Assembly (NCBI GenBank): GCA_037501455.1
Contig: CM074855.1
Span: 30,413,001 to 30,477,000, forward strand
DNA: 64,000 nt
Source: Lantana camara
Taxonomy: Eukaryota > Streptophyta > Magnoliopsida > Lamiales > Verbenaceae
Direction: 5' to 3'
Part shown: piece by piece, positions 1 to 11,646 of the stretch
Layout of the letters: each line of letters starts with the position of its first letter
Position numbering within the stretch: position 1 is the stretch's first letter
Translations under genes and position numbers: made by a program
The notes under the pieces: generated by a model
What the model saw: the letters and a program-made list of their open reading frames with translations, nothing else
Told to the model about the DNA's origin: nothing
The model's database searches: none

Positions 1-3000
1 TCAGCTCTCTCTCCCTCCTCCAGCGATTCAAACACTGTACACACACACTCGAAGGTGTATTTTCACACACAATCCAAACTTGCTCGTTTCTCGATGGATT
101 TCGACGAACCAATAGTGATTTTTGACGAGCTCGACGACGCGGTCACAACCGTACCAAGATCTTGACCAACCGACGAGCGACGACGGAGATATCGCCGATT
201 TTCAGTTGCGCACGGAGGGTGGTGGCGGACCGCGGCTTCGCCGCCCATTCGCGGCGGCCTCCGGCGGACTTCCGGCGACACGCGCCCCAGACCCGGTGAG
301 GGGACTTCCCGGCGTTTCCTTCTGTGTAGGCGGCGCCGCCATCGGGGAGGCGAGGAGGCCGCACGCGCCGGCCAAAGCGGACGGCGGGCGGCGATACTAA
401 TGTAGCGGCGTGTATTGCCGCTTTCCGGTGACTTTTTCCGACGGGGTTTGGTGGTTTCCAGACGTTTTCGACCCCCTGGACTCATTTCCGGCCTCCTTTT
501 TGAGCGAATCGCGGCGGAGATGGCCGAACCGGCGAGTGGCGCACCGGCGGCTTTTCGGCGGCGGATTTGGCCCTCTTCCGGTGGGTTTTTGGTGTTGGTT
601 CCTTCACGGAAGTTGCTCAGAATAATGAAACGTGGCGGATGGCGTTGGCCCCAACTCGAGAACCGGCCGGCGGCGGCGAACCAGTGGCGGACCGGATCTG
701 GACCCGCGGTCCAATTTTCCGGTGACTTTTCCGGTGTTTGGCTAAGGGGCTTTCGTAGGGCTCGTTACGGGCTTTCCAACGGTATGTCCGGATTTTATTT
801 TCGTTTGGCGGTTTGCGTTTAATTTCACTTTTCATTCTAGGGTTTTGGTTCGGTTTTTCTTTAACGAAGTCCTGTGTGTTTGGTATTTTCTGAAATTGGT
901 TGAGGGGTTTTGTCGAGCAGGCCGAGGCGCACATTTCTGTCCTTCCGGGGAATTTTCCGACCACCGGAGGTGGTGGTCCGGCGGCTGTACGTGGCGGTCC
1001 GGCAAGCTGCGGTGGCGGTATTCCGGTGACTTCTCGTCAGCGGGTTCCTTTCGTCGTGGTGAGTCCAACGCCACTTTCCGTTCGTCAATCGGATGTCCGA
1101 TTGATTTTATATGAATTTTTTAAGTTGTTGTATTTATTTTCGTTAATTGTTTTAATTGTAATTTCGGCCTTGTATGAACTATGAAATGAGAATTGTGAAT
1201 TGTATGATATATGAAAGCTTGATTCGTGACTTAGTGAATTTAATTGCCTCGTTATTTGCCTACTTATTTGAGAATAATTATTGTTAAGGGGTGTTAGTTT
1301 AATTTTTAGAAAACTAATTGATTATGAATTTTATGAAATATAAGAAATGAATTATGATAGGCTAAGTTATATTTAATTTGAATGAATTGCTTAAGTATGC
1401 TAATTGTTAGAATATCGTGAGATTTGTCAATGTATAATTTGTATGTAAATTGTTATGTAAATTGCGTTTATCCTTTCGAGAATTGGTGCTTGATATGAAC
1501 GGAAGCCTTAATGTCATAATTTATTTTATGCAATTAATGTTAGGAATTTTATAAGCTATGCATCTCTTGATATGTAATATGAATTGTAAAATGCTCTGAA
1601 TGACTTGATTGAATAAAAATGGATTATATGTTGCATCATTTGTATTCGTGAGCATGGCCGTGCGTCTGTTTGGTTGTTTTTGGAGTCTGAGTCTGTGTTG
1701 TGTGTTCAGTTGTTCAGGGGTTGTCTAGGGAATGTCTGTCAGCTGTCTGGGTTTCAGTGGGACTTCTTGGCTATTGTTTTCCATGCTCGTCGGTGTATGG
1801 TGAGGTTTTCTTTCTTTTAGTTAAAGCGACCTAAAACCCTACGTGTATTTTGAAGCCCGCATGTGAACTATATATATATATATATATAGATATGTGTTCG
1901 GGTATGTATTTTGTGGGAATTTGTCCCTTTTGTTATGAAAGAATTGGAAAATGTTTTGTATATGTATATAAGCTATTTTACGTTTGTTTGGAAAAGCTTC
2001 GACAAGTGTGAGTGTGCGTGAATGTGTGTGTGAGTTTAAGCAGGGCATGATTTGCGGATAAGCTTCATATGGTAAGTGTGATATGTGTAAGTGTGTGTGT
2101 ATCTGTGTGATGGGCCCCGGAGATTGTGGGTAAGGGAGACCCGGGATGACCATTGGGGTCGCCGGTTACGACCCCTATGCACTTCTCCACCAACGGGAGA
2201 CTTAGTTCCCCTATGCCGACGGAGCGCATTTTGGCTGGCCGTCGAAGGAACCGGGCGGGATCCTCCGGTTCACATGTTTCGTTCTGTGGAGGGTTGAGAG
2301 GGGCACCTCTCTTCCCCAATGGTGTGGCGGTGGGATTGTTTATTGGATTTGCTTCTGTTTATGCTGAGCAAGTGTGTGTTAAGCGTGAACTCTCCGAGTT
2401 AGTTTGATTTTGATTCCGAATTTGGTTCGTGAAACGGGAATGGATTCATAATTAATAAAATTGGTTGATTTTGGCCTTTGGGCCTTAAATTCTTTTTATA
2501 TATTTATTATCACGGGAAAATGTTTAGATTGCAAAAACCATGCCCAGGTTCATGGACTTTTAAATTTGTTATATGCTCTGCTCGTATGTATATGTATGGG
2601 TGCGTGTGTTAGCCCCCTCACCAGTCGTTAGGACTGACCCCTCCTCGTTGTTTCTTTTTTTCTCCTTCTTTTGTTTAAGTTGCAGGTTTGCTTTGGAGCT
2701 CGTTGGTGCTAGGCGGTTGAGTCGAGTCTTTCGTTTTGTTCGGGTTGAGTCGGTCTTTGTATTTGTATAGATTTTGCATTCGTTTGAATTTGATTTAATT
2801 TGTTTAATGTATAAGTTTAATTTATTCATTTTGTTATGCCACTATGAACAGATTTATGTTTAAATTTTGAATATATGAATTTTCGGGACAGGTTAGGACA
2901 GGGCTTGGATTAGTTGAACCCGTTTTGATTGTATGCACTCGGGACAGGTTAGGACAGGTGAGTGGAACTAGTTGAACCCGTTTAGTTGATGTTTATTTAT

Positions 3001-3245
3001 TTTCTGGATTGTATGAATTCGGTTCGTTGCATGAAGTTTTTGAAAGTTCATATTTTGAAATGCTTCCGCATTCTGCTTTTGTTTTCTCTTGCGTACTCTG
3101 TACAGGGTCTAGACCGCCTAGCCTTAGGTTGGATTTTGGTTTGTCACCCGTTCGCTGTGAGTTGGTGCGTGTGCGGATTTCCCATTTCGTACTCGTGTCG
3201 GGTTATAGTGCGGGGGTGTGGCGCCCCACCGCTCGGGGTGTTACA
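1..3245 (+). repeat. LARD-like LTR, copy 1 (5' end outside window)
   Basis: This is the 3' part of the LTR, ending GGGTGTTACA just before the primer site. Positions 120-1080 are GC-rich and open in several frames on both strands; the rest is AT-rich. A (TA)n tract lies at about 1869-1888, and a CG-rich stretch at 2105-2330 resembles the corresponding stretch of Tekay-type gypsy LTRs. It matches copy 2 (6051-9301) almost base for base, with a few short indels. Confidence 0.85.
2884..2983 (+). repeat. Short tandem duplication inside the LARD LTR
   Basis: The string CGGGACAGGTTAGGACAGG, followed some 20 bases on by TAGTTGAACCCGTTT, occurs twice, starting at 2884 and 2940. The same pair is present in LTR copy 2 at 8940 and 8996, so the duplication predates the tandem arrangement of the element. 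Confidence 0.8.
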
Positions 3246-3252
3246 TCTTAAG

Positions 3253-3264
3253 TGGTATCAGAGC
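3253..3264 (+). promoter_or_regulatory. Primer binding site (initiator Met tRNA), LARD unit 1
   Basis: TGGTATCAGAGC is complementary to the 3' end of plant initiator methionine tRNA and lies 7 bases after the LTR end (TCTTAAG spacer). It fixes the element's plus orientation and the LTR boundary. Confidence 0.9.
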
Positions 3265-5690
3265 TACCAGGTTCAAAACCGGTGCTCTGGAGTCGGGTCG
3301 TGTCAGTTTAGGTCGTACGGCATAGGAGTACTTGTGCATTGCATTCGTTTAATGTGAAATATTGACTTCTCTGTATGAATTTGTCTGAGCTTATGTGATT
3401 ATGTGTACACTATGATTATGATTTTTATAAAATTATCATTGTTATGCTTTAAATTTTTGTAAATTATGTGTTGCATCTGCATTTAGTTGGTGTTCTTAAT
3501 TGTTTTCATTATTTGACATATCCACTTACTAACTCCCATGCATAAATATTTATTCAAATTGTGAATTGTAGGGTGACTCCTTGGCACCAAAATTGTAATT
3601 GATCGTGACAACACTTCCCACTTCTACCAATTGATGAAAGAGGATTTGAGACTTCCATCTTCTGACTACTTGGAGCAAACGAATCTTTAGAAGAATTCAA
3701 TTAGGACTCGATGCTAATGTAATGGAAACAGGTATCATGCATTCATAGCACGTGCATCATGCATTGGATTAAATTGTAATTATTATGATCTTTTTGTTCT
3801 ACGTGCTCGATTGTTTTCTTGTTGATTAATGAGTATATGCCATTCACATCCCTAACCCCACATGCATTAGATTCGTGATTGTATTTTAGGTGGTCATCTA
3901 TCTGATTCACCAAGTGCTGTCTTAGTTGAAGCCTCATTGGAATCCGAACAGGGGTTGATCAGAAGTGTACGATTGATCCAACAAGCTCAGAGTGCAGGGA
4001 GGATGAAAGAAGATATTTGTCTACGATGGAGATATTAGATATTTTGATTATCGAGGTGCCTTTGGGATTTGTACCTAACTATTTGGAGGTGCTCGGGAGT
4101 AACACGTTTTACAAGGACACCAGGAATTCTAACTCTGGATGGCGTGGGGTAGCAACGAAGAAATTGAAGCATCTGTACCATTCAGAGTCATTCAAGGGAG
4201 GGTCAGACTGTTTTAAAGACATCAACAAGAGTAGGTACACTTGTACTAAGGAAAAAGGGAAAACTTTAAAATAAGGAATTTCGTGGCAATGTTTTTGAAA
4301 GCCAACTTCACCAAATTACGAGGACGGGAGCATCAGTTAAAATGACGGTGGTAAAGTGGGACTGATTAAGGATTCTCCATTGATCCCTTCACGAACGTTA
4401 TAAGAAACCTTACCGATGATGGAGGTAGCAAATTCTATTTTTCGCGAATTTTATCGGGACTTCGGGAGAGCCTACGGATCACTTGGCTCCGACAACTAAT
4501 TGAAACGGTTCGAGACCCTTTTGAACCAGAGGATGCGAGGAAACATCAAAGAATGTAAAATGGAAAGTTGGAACTACGGTCAGTTAAGGAATTGATTATT
4601 CGCTCAAGTTAAAGAAATTGTCAACCACGACTTCACTGCCACGGTGAACGGTACATTAAACATTCACGGCATTTGCACACATGCATTGCATAAGTAATTA
4701 TATTTATTTTGTTTGACGTTGTCATGTGTGACAACGTGTGTAATAACGTGGCTAATTGATTTAATTTCGTAACTTAAAGTTTTCTGTTGTTTGTGAACTC
4801 TTGCCAACTGATTTGATTGCATGCTCGTGTAAATTATTCGTGCCTCTAGGGTTAATGTTTTTGATTGCTCATAACCCCTTCATGCATATACATATATATT
4901 GTAATCTTATTTTACAGAGATTCCATCGCGATATCCCCCTTGAGTCAAGGTATGGATGATGGATGTATACTCTAGGGACACCGATATCAGTTGTGATAAG
5001 GTACACTAAACATGCATCACATGTTTTGCATCCAGTGTTTGCTCTGATGTATGTCTGTTTGATTGTTGAGTAAGTGAACTTGTGTGCTAGAGAGTTGTTG
5101 AGATCTCTCTCTATTTATGTGTTAGAGAGATGCGGGATTCTCCCTATTTGTGTGAGCGAGAGATGCTGGATTCTCTTGGAGCTAGATATTCGAAGATGTT
5201 GGATTCTTTCGAATTTAGGGGTTTGAGAAGTGCTGGATTTTCTCAAACTAGAATGTCCGGGAGGTGTGAAATCTGCCAGACTTAGGTTGAGAGACGGGGT
5301 TCTCTCAATTCTGTGCCGGAGAGACGGGGTTCTCTCCCTTGTGTGCTGAGAAACGGGGTTTTCTCTTTTGTGTGCCGAGAGACGGGGTGCTCTCATTTGC
5401 GTGTTGAGAGATGGGATTCTCTCTTGTTTGTTGTCGTTGCGTAGTGGGTGGCCTGACTTCAGCCAATAAGCGATGGGGATGCGACGGTGTCGAGCTTGGA
5501 GTGCCGTGACCTAGGGGTGATTGAATGAAGTGTTCAGACAGATCTCTGTGGCTACCAAACCCTGAAGGAATATGATGCCATCAAAGGGGTAAACTTCACA
5601 GCTATGACTATACGATTTTGGGAGATGAATTGAAGTATTCTAGTTCGAAACTCTTCGACTCAGCAGTAGGACCTGAGGACAGGTCCTTTT
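3265..5690 (+). other. Non-coding internal domain of LARD unit 1
   Basis: No gag, protease, integrase or reverse transcriptase motif is visible in any frame. The longest plus-strand frame of note is 85 codons (4017-4274). It is also open in unit 2 (10073-10330), but most differences between the copies change the amino acid, so protein selection is not evident. The 3' third holds the hairpin array (5088-5423). The whole domain is ~2.46 kb, in the range known for LARDs. Confidence 0.8.
5088..5423 (+). repeat. Array of eleven tandem stem-loops with variable stems
   Basis: Eleven stem-loops start at 5088, 5123, 5157, 5188, 5221, 5255, 5287, 5318, 5348, 5377 and 5406, with a period of 29-35 bases. 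Each has two complementary arms of 5-9 bases around a loop, most often close to TGCTGGAT or CGGGGT. The arms differ from unit to unit while still pairing: GTTTGAGAA with TTCTCAAAC, ATTCGAAGA with TCTTTCGAAT (one bulge), TTGAGAGA with TCTCTCAA, GGAGAGA with TCTCTCC, GAGAAA with TTTCTC. The copy in unit 2 (11144-11406) stops inside the ninth hairpin. Loops and period are kept while stem letters change, so structure seems to matter. The function is unknown; a retroelement RNA packaging or dimerisation signal is only a guess. Confidence 0.8.
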
Positions 5691-5703
5691 GAAGGAGGGA
5701 AGT
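5691..5703 (+). promoter_or_regulatory. Polypurine tract of LARD unit 1
   Basis: GAAGGAGGGAAG followed by TT lies immediately upstream of the LTR start TGTAACATCCC at 5705. This is the expected plus-strand primer position. Confidence 0.8.
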
Positions 5704-5704
5704 T

Positions 5705-8700
5705 TGTAACATCCCGCTCGTCCGATTTATAAGGTACGCCACGTTCCAACCTTTTTATGTGTGTAATTTTGTGATTTTGTGCTTTGCACGGCCCTATTTT
5801 GAACTCTTTAAGAGTTTAGGGGCTTGTTTGCAATTGTCTCTTTTTTTTTAGGGGTTTTTCGGTCATTCCTCGTTCGATCGAGATTTCGACCTCTTTGACC
5901 CCTTTAACGCGTTCAGGGCAGCGAAACGAGTCTGTAGACTCTGAGTTTGCCCAATTCTGACGTCGTTAGCCCTTTCTACCGATCGTTTCTTCGCGCGAGG
6001 ACTGGGATAAATATCTATCTTCATCGTTTTACGTGCCAAAAACTCCAGCTTCAGCTCTCTCTCCCTCCTCCAGCGATTCAAACACTGTACACATACACTC
6101 GAAGGTGTATTTTCACACACAATCCAAACTTGCTCGTTTCTTAACGGATTTCGATGAACCAATAGTGCTTTTTGACGAGCTCGACGACGCGGTCACAACC
6201 GTACCAAGATCTTGACCAACCGACGAGCGACGGCGGAGATATCACCGATTTTCAGTCGAGCGCGGAGGGTGGTGGCGGACCGCGGCTTCGCCGCCCATTC
6301 GCGGTGGTCTCCTGCGGACTTCCGGCGACACGCGCCCCAGACCCGGTGAGGGGACTTCCCGGCGTTTCCTTCTGTATAGGCGGCGCCGCCATCGGGGCGG
6401 CGAGGAGGCCGCACGCGCCGGCCAAAGCGGACGGCGGGCGGCGATACTACTGTAGTGGCGTGTTTCGCCGCTTTCCGGTGACTTTTTCTGACGGGGTTTG
6501 GTGGTTTCCAGACGTTTTCGACCCCCTGGACTCATTTCAGGCCTCCTTTTTGAGCGAATCGCTGCGGAGATGGCCGAACCGACGAGTGGCGCACCGGCAG
6601 CTTTTCGGCGGCGGATTTGGCCCTCTTCCGGTGGGTTTTTGGTGGTGGTTCCTTCACGGAAGTTGCTCAGAGTAATGAAACGTGGCGGATGGCGTTGGCC
6701 CCAACTCGAGAACCGGCCGGCGGCGACAAACCGGTGGCGGACCGGATCTGGCCGGCGGTCCAATTTTCCTGCGACTTTTCCGGTGTTTGGCTAGGGGGCT
6801 TTCGTAGGGCTCGTTACGGGCTTTCCAACGGTATGTCCGGATTTTATTTTCGTTTGGCGGTTTGCGTTTAATTTCAGTTTTTGTTCTAGGGTTTTGGTTT
6901 GGTTTTTCTTTAACGAAGTCCTGTGTGTTTGGTATTTTCTGAAATTGGTTGAGGGCTTTTGTCGAGCAGGCCGAGGCGCACATTTCTGTCCTTCCGGGGA
7001 ATTTTCAGACCATCGGAGGTGGTGGTCCGGCGGCTGTACGTGGCGGTCTGGTAAGCTGCGGTGGCGGCATTCCGATGACTTTTCGTCAGCGGGTTCCTTT
7101 CGTCGTGGTGAGTCCAACGCCACTTTCCGTTCGTCAATCGGATGTCCGATTGATTTTATATGAATTTTTGAAGTTGTTGTATTTATTTTCGTTAATTGTT
7201 TTAATTGTAATTTCGGCCTTGTATGAACTATGAAATGAGAATTGTGAATTGTATGATATATGAAAGCTTGATTCGTGACTTAGTGAATTTAATTGCCTCG
7301 TTATTTGCCTACTTATTTGAGAATAATTATTGTTAAGGGGTGTTAGTTTAATTTTTAGAAAACTAATTGATTATGAATTTTATGAAATATAAGAAATGAA
7401 TTATGATAGGCTAAGTTATATTTAACTTGAATGAATTGCTTAAGTATGCTAATTGTTAGAATATCGTGAGATTTGTCAATGTATAATTTGTATGTAAATT
7501 GTTATGTAAATTGCGTTTATCCTTTCGAGAATTATGGGTGCTTGATATGAACGGAAGCCTTAATGTCATAATTTATTTTATGCAATTAATGTTAGGAATT
7601 TTATAAGCTATGCATCTCTTGATATGTAATATGAATTGTAAAATGCTCTGAATGACTTGATTGAATAAAAATGGATTATATGTTGCATCATTTGTATTCG
7701 TGAGCATGGTCGTGCGTCTGTTTGGTTGTTTTTGGAGTCTAAGTCTGTGTTGTGTGTTCAGTTGTTCAGGGGTTGTCCAGGGAATGTCTGTCAGCTGTCT
7801 GGGTTTCAGTGGGACTTCTTGGCCATTGTTTTCCGTGCTCGTCGGTGTACGGTGAGGTTTTCTTTCTTTTAGTTAAAGCGACCTAAAACCCTACGTGTAT
7901 TTTGAAGCCCGCATATGAACTATATATATATATATGTATATAGATATGTGTTCGGGTATGTATTTTGTGGGAATTTGTCCCTTTTGTTATGAAAGAATTG
8001 GAAAATGTTTTGTATATGTATATAAGCTATTTTACGTTTGTTTGGAAAAGCTTCGACAAGTGTGAGTGTGCGTGAATGTGTGTGTGAGTTTAAGCAGGGC
8101 ATGATTTGCGGATAAGCTTCATATGGTAAGTGTGATATGTGTAAGTGTGTGTGTATCTGTGTGATGGGCCCCGGAGATTGTGGGTAAGGGAGACCCGGGA
8201 CGACCATTGGGGTCGCCGGTTACGACCCCTATGCACTTCTCCACCAACGGGAGACTTAGTTCTCCTATGCCGACGGAGCGCATTTTGGCTGGCCGTCGAA
8301 CGAACCGGGCGGGATCCTCCGGTTCACATGTTTCGTTCTGTGGAGGGTTGAGAGGGGCACCTCTCTTCCCCAATGGTGTGGCGGTGGGATTGTTTATTGG
8401 ATTTGCTTCTGTTTATGCTTTGAGCAAGTGTGTGTTAAGCATGAACTCTCCGAGTTAGTTTGATTTTGATTCCGAATTTGGTTCGTGAAACGGGAATGGA
8501 TTCATAATTAATAAAATTGGTTGATTTTGGCCTTTGGGCCTTAAATTCTTTTTATATATTTATTATCACGGGAAAATGTTTAGATTGCAAAAACCATGCC
8601 CCGGTTCATGGACTTTTAAATTTGTTATATGCTCTGCTCATATGTATATGTATGGGTGCGTGTGTTAGCCCCCTCACCAGTCGTTAGGACTGACCCCTCC

Positions 8701-9301
8701 TCGTTGTTTCTTTTTTTCTCCTTCTTTTGTTTAAGTTGCAGGTTTGCTTTGGAGCTCGTTGGTGCTAGGCGGTTGAGTCGAGTCTTTCGTTTTGTTCGGG
8801 TTGAGTCGGTCTTTGTATTTGTATAGGTTTTGCATTCGTTTGAATTTGATTTAATTTGTTTAATGTATAAGTTTAATTTATTCGTTTTGTTATGCCACTA
8901 TGAACAGATTTATGTTTAAATTTTGAATATATGAATTTTCGGGACAGGTTAGGACAGGGCTTGGATTAGTTGAACCCGTTTTGATTGTATGCACTCGGGA
9001 CAGGTTAGGACAGGTGAGTGGAACTAGTTGAACCCGTTTAGTTGATGTTTATTTATTTTCTGGATTGTATGAATTCGGTTCGTTGCATGAAGTTTTTGAA
9101 AGTTCATATTTTGAAATGCTTCCGCATTCTGCTTTTGTTTTCTCTTGCGTACTCTGTACAGGGTCTAGACCGCCTAGCCTTAGGTTGGATTTTGGTTTGT
9201 CACCCGTTCGCTGTGACTTGGTGCGTGTGCGGATTTCCCATTTCGTACACGTGTCGGGTTATAGTGCGGGGGTGTGGCGCCCCACCGCTCGGAGTGTTAC
9301 A
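5705..9301 (+). repeat. LARD-like LTR, copy 2 (complete, 3597 bp)
   Basis: The LTR runs from TGTAACATCCC to GAGTGTTACA, giving short inverted ends TGTAACA and TGTTACA. It is the middle LTR of the tandem: a purine tract precedes it and a primer site follows it. A TATA-like box lies at 6007-6015 followed by a CT-rich stretch, so U3 is only about 0.35 kb and the transcribed LTR part is very long. Its last ~70 bp resemble the Tekay-like gypsy LTR end in this window, including a GTGCGGGGG core. Confidence 0.9.
6007..6015 (+). promoter_or_regulatory. TATA-like box of the LARD LTR
   Basis: ATAAATAT lies about 40 bases upstream of a pyrimidine-rich start (CTTCAGCTCTCTCTCCCTCC, near 6049-6068). Placement and composition fit a plant pol II promoter. 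The transcription start is inferred. Confidence 0.5.
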
Positions 9302-9308
9302 TCTTAAG

Positions 9309-9320
9309 TGGTATCAGAGC
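9309..9320 (+). promoter_or_regulatory. Primer binding site, LARD unit 2
   Basis: TGGTATCAGAGC lies seven bases after the LTR end at 9301, identical to the unit 1 site. Confidence 0.9.
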
Positions 9321-11406
9321 TACCAAGTTCAAAACCGGTGCTATGGAGTCGGGTCGTGTCAGTTTAGGTCGTACGGCATAGGAGTACTTGTGCATTGCAT
9401 TCGTTTAATGTGAAATATTGACTTCTCTGTATGAATTTGTCTGAGCTTATGTGATTATGTGTACACTATGATTATGATTTTTATAAAATTATCATTGTTA
9501 TGCTTTAAATTTTTGTAAATTATGTGTTGCATCTGCATTTAGTTGGTGCTCTTAATTGTTTTCATTATTTGACATATCCACTTACTAACTCCCATGCATA
9601 AATATTTATTCAAATTGTGAATTGTAGGGTGACTCCTTGGTACCAAAATTGTAATTGATCGTGACAACACTTCCCACTTCTACCAATTGATGAAAGACGA
9701 TTTGAGACTTCCATCTTCTGACTACTTGGAGCAAACGAATCTTTAGAAGAATTCAATTAGGACTCGATGCTAATATAATGGAAACAGGTATCATGCATTC
9801 ATAGCACGTGCATCATGCATTGGATTAAATTGTAATTATTCTGATCTTTTTGTTCTACGTGCTCGATTGTTTTCTTTTTGATTAATGAGTATATGCCATT
9901 CACATCCCTAACCCCACATGCATTAGATTCGTGATTGTATTTTAGGTGGTCATCTATCTGATTCACCAAGTGCTGTCTTAGTTGAAGCCTCATTGGAATC
10001 CGAACAGGGGTTGATCAGAAGTGTACGATTGATCCAAGAAGCTCAGAGTATAGGGAGGATGAAAGAAGATATTTGTCTACGATGGAGATATTAGATCTTT
10101 TGATTATCGAGGTGCCTTTGGGATTTGTACCTAACTATTTGGAGGTGCTCGGGAGTAACACGTTTTACAAGGACACCAGGAATTCTAACTCTGGTTGGCG
10201 TGAGGTAGCAACGAAGAAATTGAAGCATCTGTACCATTCAGAGTCATTCAAGGGAGGGTCAGACTGTTTTAAAGACATCAACAAGAGTAGGTACACTTGT
10301 ACTAAGGAAAAAGGGAAAAGTTTAAAATAAGGAATTTCGTGGCAATATTTTTGAAAGCCAACTTCACCAAATTACGAGGACGGGAGCATCAGTTAAAATG
10401 ACGGTGGCAAAGTGGGACTGATTAAGGATTCTCCATTGATCCCTTCACGAACGTTATAAGAAACCTTACCGATGGTGGAGGTAGCAAATTCTATTTTTCG
10501 CGAATTTTATCGGGACTTCGGGAGAGCCTACGGATCACTTGGCTCCGACAACTAATTGAAACGGTTCGAGACCCTTTTGAACCAGAGGATGCGAGGAAAC
10601 GTCAAAGAATGTAAAATGGAAAGTTGGAACTACGGTCAGTTAAGGAATTGATTATTCGCTCAAGTTAAAGAAATTGTCAACCATGACTTCACTGCCACGG
10701 TGAACGGTACATTAAACATTCACGGCATTTGCACACATGCATTGCATAAGTAATTATATTTATTTTGTTTGACGTTGTCATGTGTGACAACGTGTGTAAT
10801 AACGTGGCTAATTGATTTAATTTCGTAACTTAAAGTTTTCTGTTGTTTGTGAACTCTTGCCAACTGATTTGATTGCATGCTTGTGTAAATTATTCGTGCC
10901 TCTAGGGTTAATGTTCTTGATTGCTCATAACCCCTTCATGCATATACATATATATTGTAATCTTATTTTACAGAGATTCCATCGTGATATCCCCCTTGAG
11001 TCAAGGTATGGATGATGTATGTATACTCTAGGGACACCGATATCAGTTGTGATAAGGTACACTAAACATGCATCACATGTTTTGCATCCAGTGTTTGCTC
11101 TGATGTATGTCTGTTTGATTGTTGAGTAAGTGAACTTGTGTGCTAGAGAGTTGTTGAGATCTCTCTCTATTTATGTGTTAGGGAGATGCGGGATTCTCCC
11201 TATTTGTGTGAGCGAGAGATGCTGGATTCTCTTGGAGCTAGATATTCGAAGATGTTGGATTCTTTCGAATTTAGGGGTTTGAGAAGTGCTGGATTTTCTC
11301 AAACTAGAATGTCTGGGAGGTGTGAAATCTGCCAGACTTAGGTTGAGAGACGGGGTTCTCTCAATTCTGTGCCGGAGAGACGGGGTTCTCTCCCTTGTGT
11401 GCTGAG
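9321..11406 (+). other. Non-coding internal domain of LARD unit 2, truncated
   Basis: It matches 3265-5350 of unit 1 with scattered substitutions and ends abruptly at 11406 inside the ninth hairpin. The last ~350 bp of the internal domain, the purine tract and the next LTR are missing. In hairpins 2 and 6 the copies differ at stem positions, and the unit 2 bases pair where the unit 1 bases do not. Confidence 0.8.
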
Positions 11407-11473
11407 TAGGAACGACACGCGATCAAAACACTTACGAATTCAAGCCAAGTAGGAACGACACGCGATCAAAACA
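11407..11473 (+). repeat. Two 24-bp direct repeats at a breakpoint
   Basis: TAGGAACGACACGCGATCAA plus four more bases occurs at 11407-11430 and again at 11450-11473, 43 bp apart, directly at the LARD junction. I see no third copy nearby. Confidence 0.8.
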
Positions 11474-11646
11474 TATAAGTGCATAACATTCAAGAATTCA
11501 TTTAAATTTCCAATATTTTAATTAATCACATATTTAACTATTTAATAATTAGATTAAATATATATAAAACACTTATAAATAATTAATTCACGTAAATCGA
11601 TAAACACATACGTCATGCTAATGACTGAAAAAGTCTGGGCGTTACA
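11407..11646 (-). mobile_element. Truncated start of a Tekay-like gypsy LTR, minus strand
   Basis: Read on the minus strand from 11646, this begins TGTAACGCCCAGACTTTTTC and shares GACGTATGTGTTTAT with the start of the Tekay-like LTR at 39236. Only ~240 bp remain. The 11646 side is a clean LTR start abutting copia LTR sequence; the 11407 side is a breakpoint against the LARD. Confidence 0.65.

Larger units (their letters stand above)
1..11406 (+). mobile_element. LARD-like non-autonomous LTR retrotransposon, tandem LTR-int-LTR-int
   Basis: Two near-identical ~6.05 kb units lie head to tail (position 1 matches 6051; 3246 matches 9302). Each unit has a long LTR beginning TGTAACATCCC and ending GTGTTACA, an initiator-Met tRNA primer site directly after it, and an internal domain with no long reading frame, ending in a purine tract before the next LTR. 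A long LTR plus a non-coding internal domain is the definition of a large retrotransposon derivative (LARD). The first LTR lacks about 346 bp at its start because the window begins inside it. The second internal domain is cut at 11406. Such elements need proteins made by a related autonomous element. Sharing the middle LTR between two internal domains suggests unequal or template-switching recombination, not two separate insertions. Confidence 0.85.

Noticed and set aside
122..822. Several overlapping frames in the GC-rich part of the LARD LTR (also 6172-6871)
   Set aside because: Frames are open on both strands because of GC content, and their lengths and stops differ between the two LTR copies (for example the frame open at 6172-6675 stops at 400 in copy 1).
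2065..2407. Frames on both strands around 2065-2407 and 8119-8458
   Set aside because: This is the CG-rich segment typical of these LTRs. Overlapping open frames on opposite strands without motifs are not genes.
3253..3264. Fragment of a tRNA gene
   Set aside because: Only the 12-13 bases complementary to the tRNA 3' end are present, at the standard primer position after an LTR. There is no cloverleaf around it.
4017..4274. 85-codon frame in the LARD internal domain, also open in unit 2 (10073-10330)
   Set aside because: Most of the few differences between copies change the amino acid, no domain is recognisable, and the rest of the domain is non-coding. There is no evidence of protein selection.
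5088..5423. CRISPR-like repeat array
   Set aside because: The period is about 30 bases, but there are no constant repeats with unique spacers and the context is a plant retroelement. It is a hairpin array, not CRISPR.
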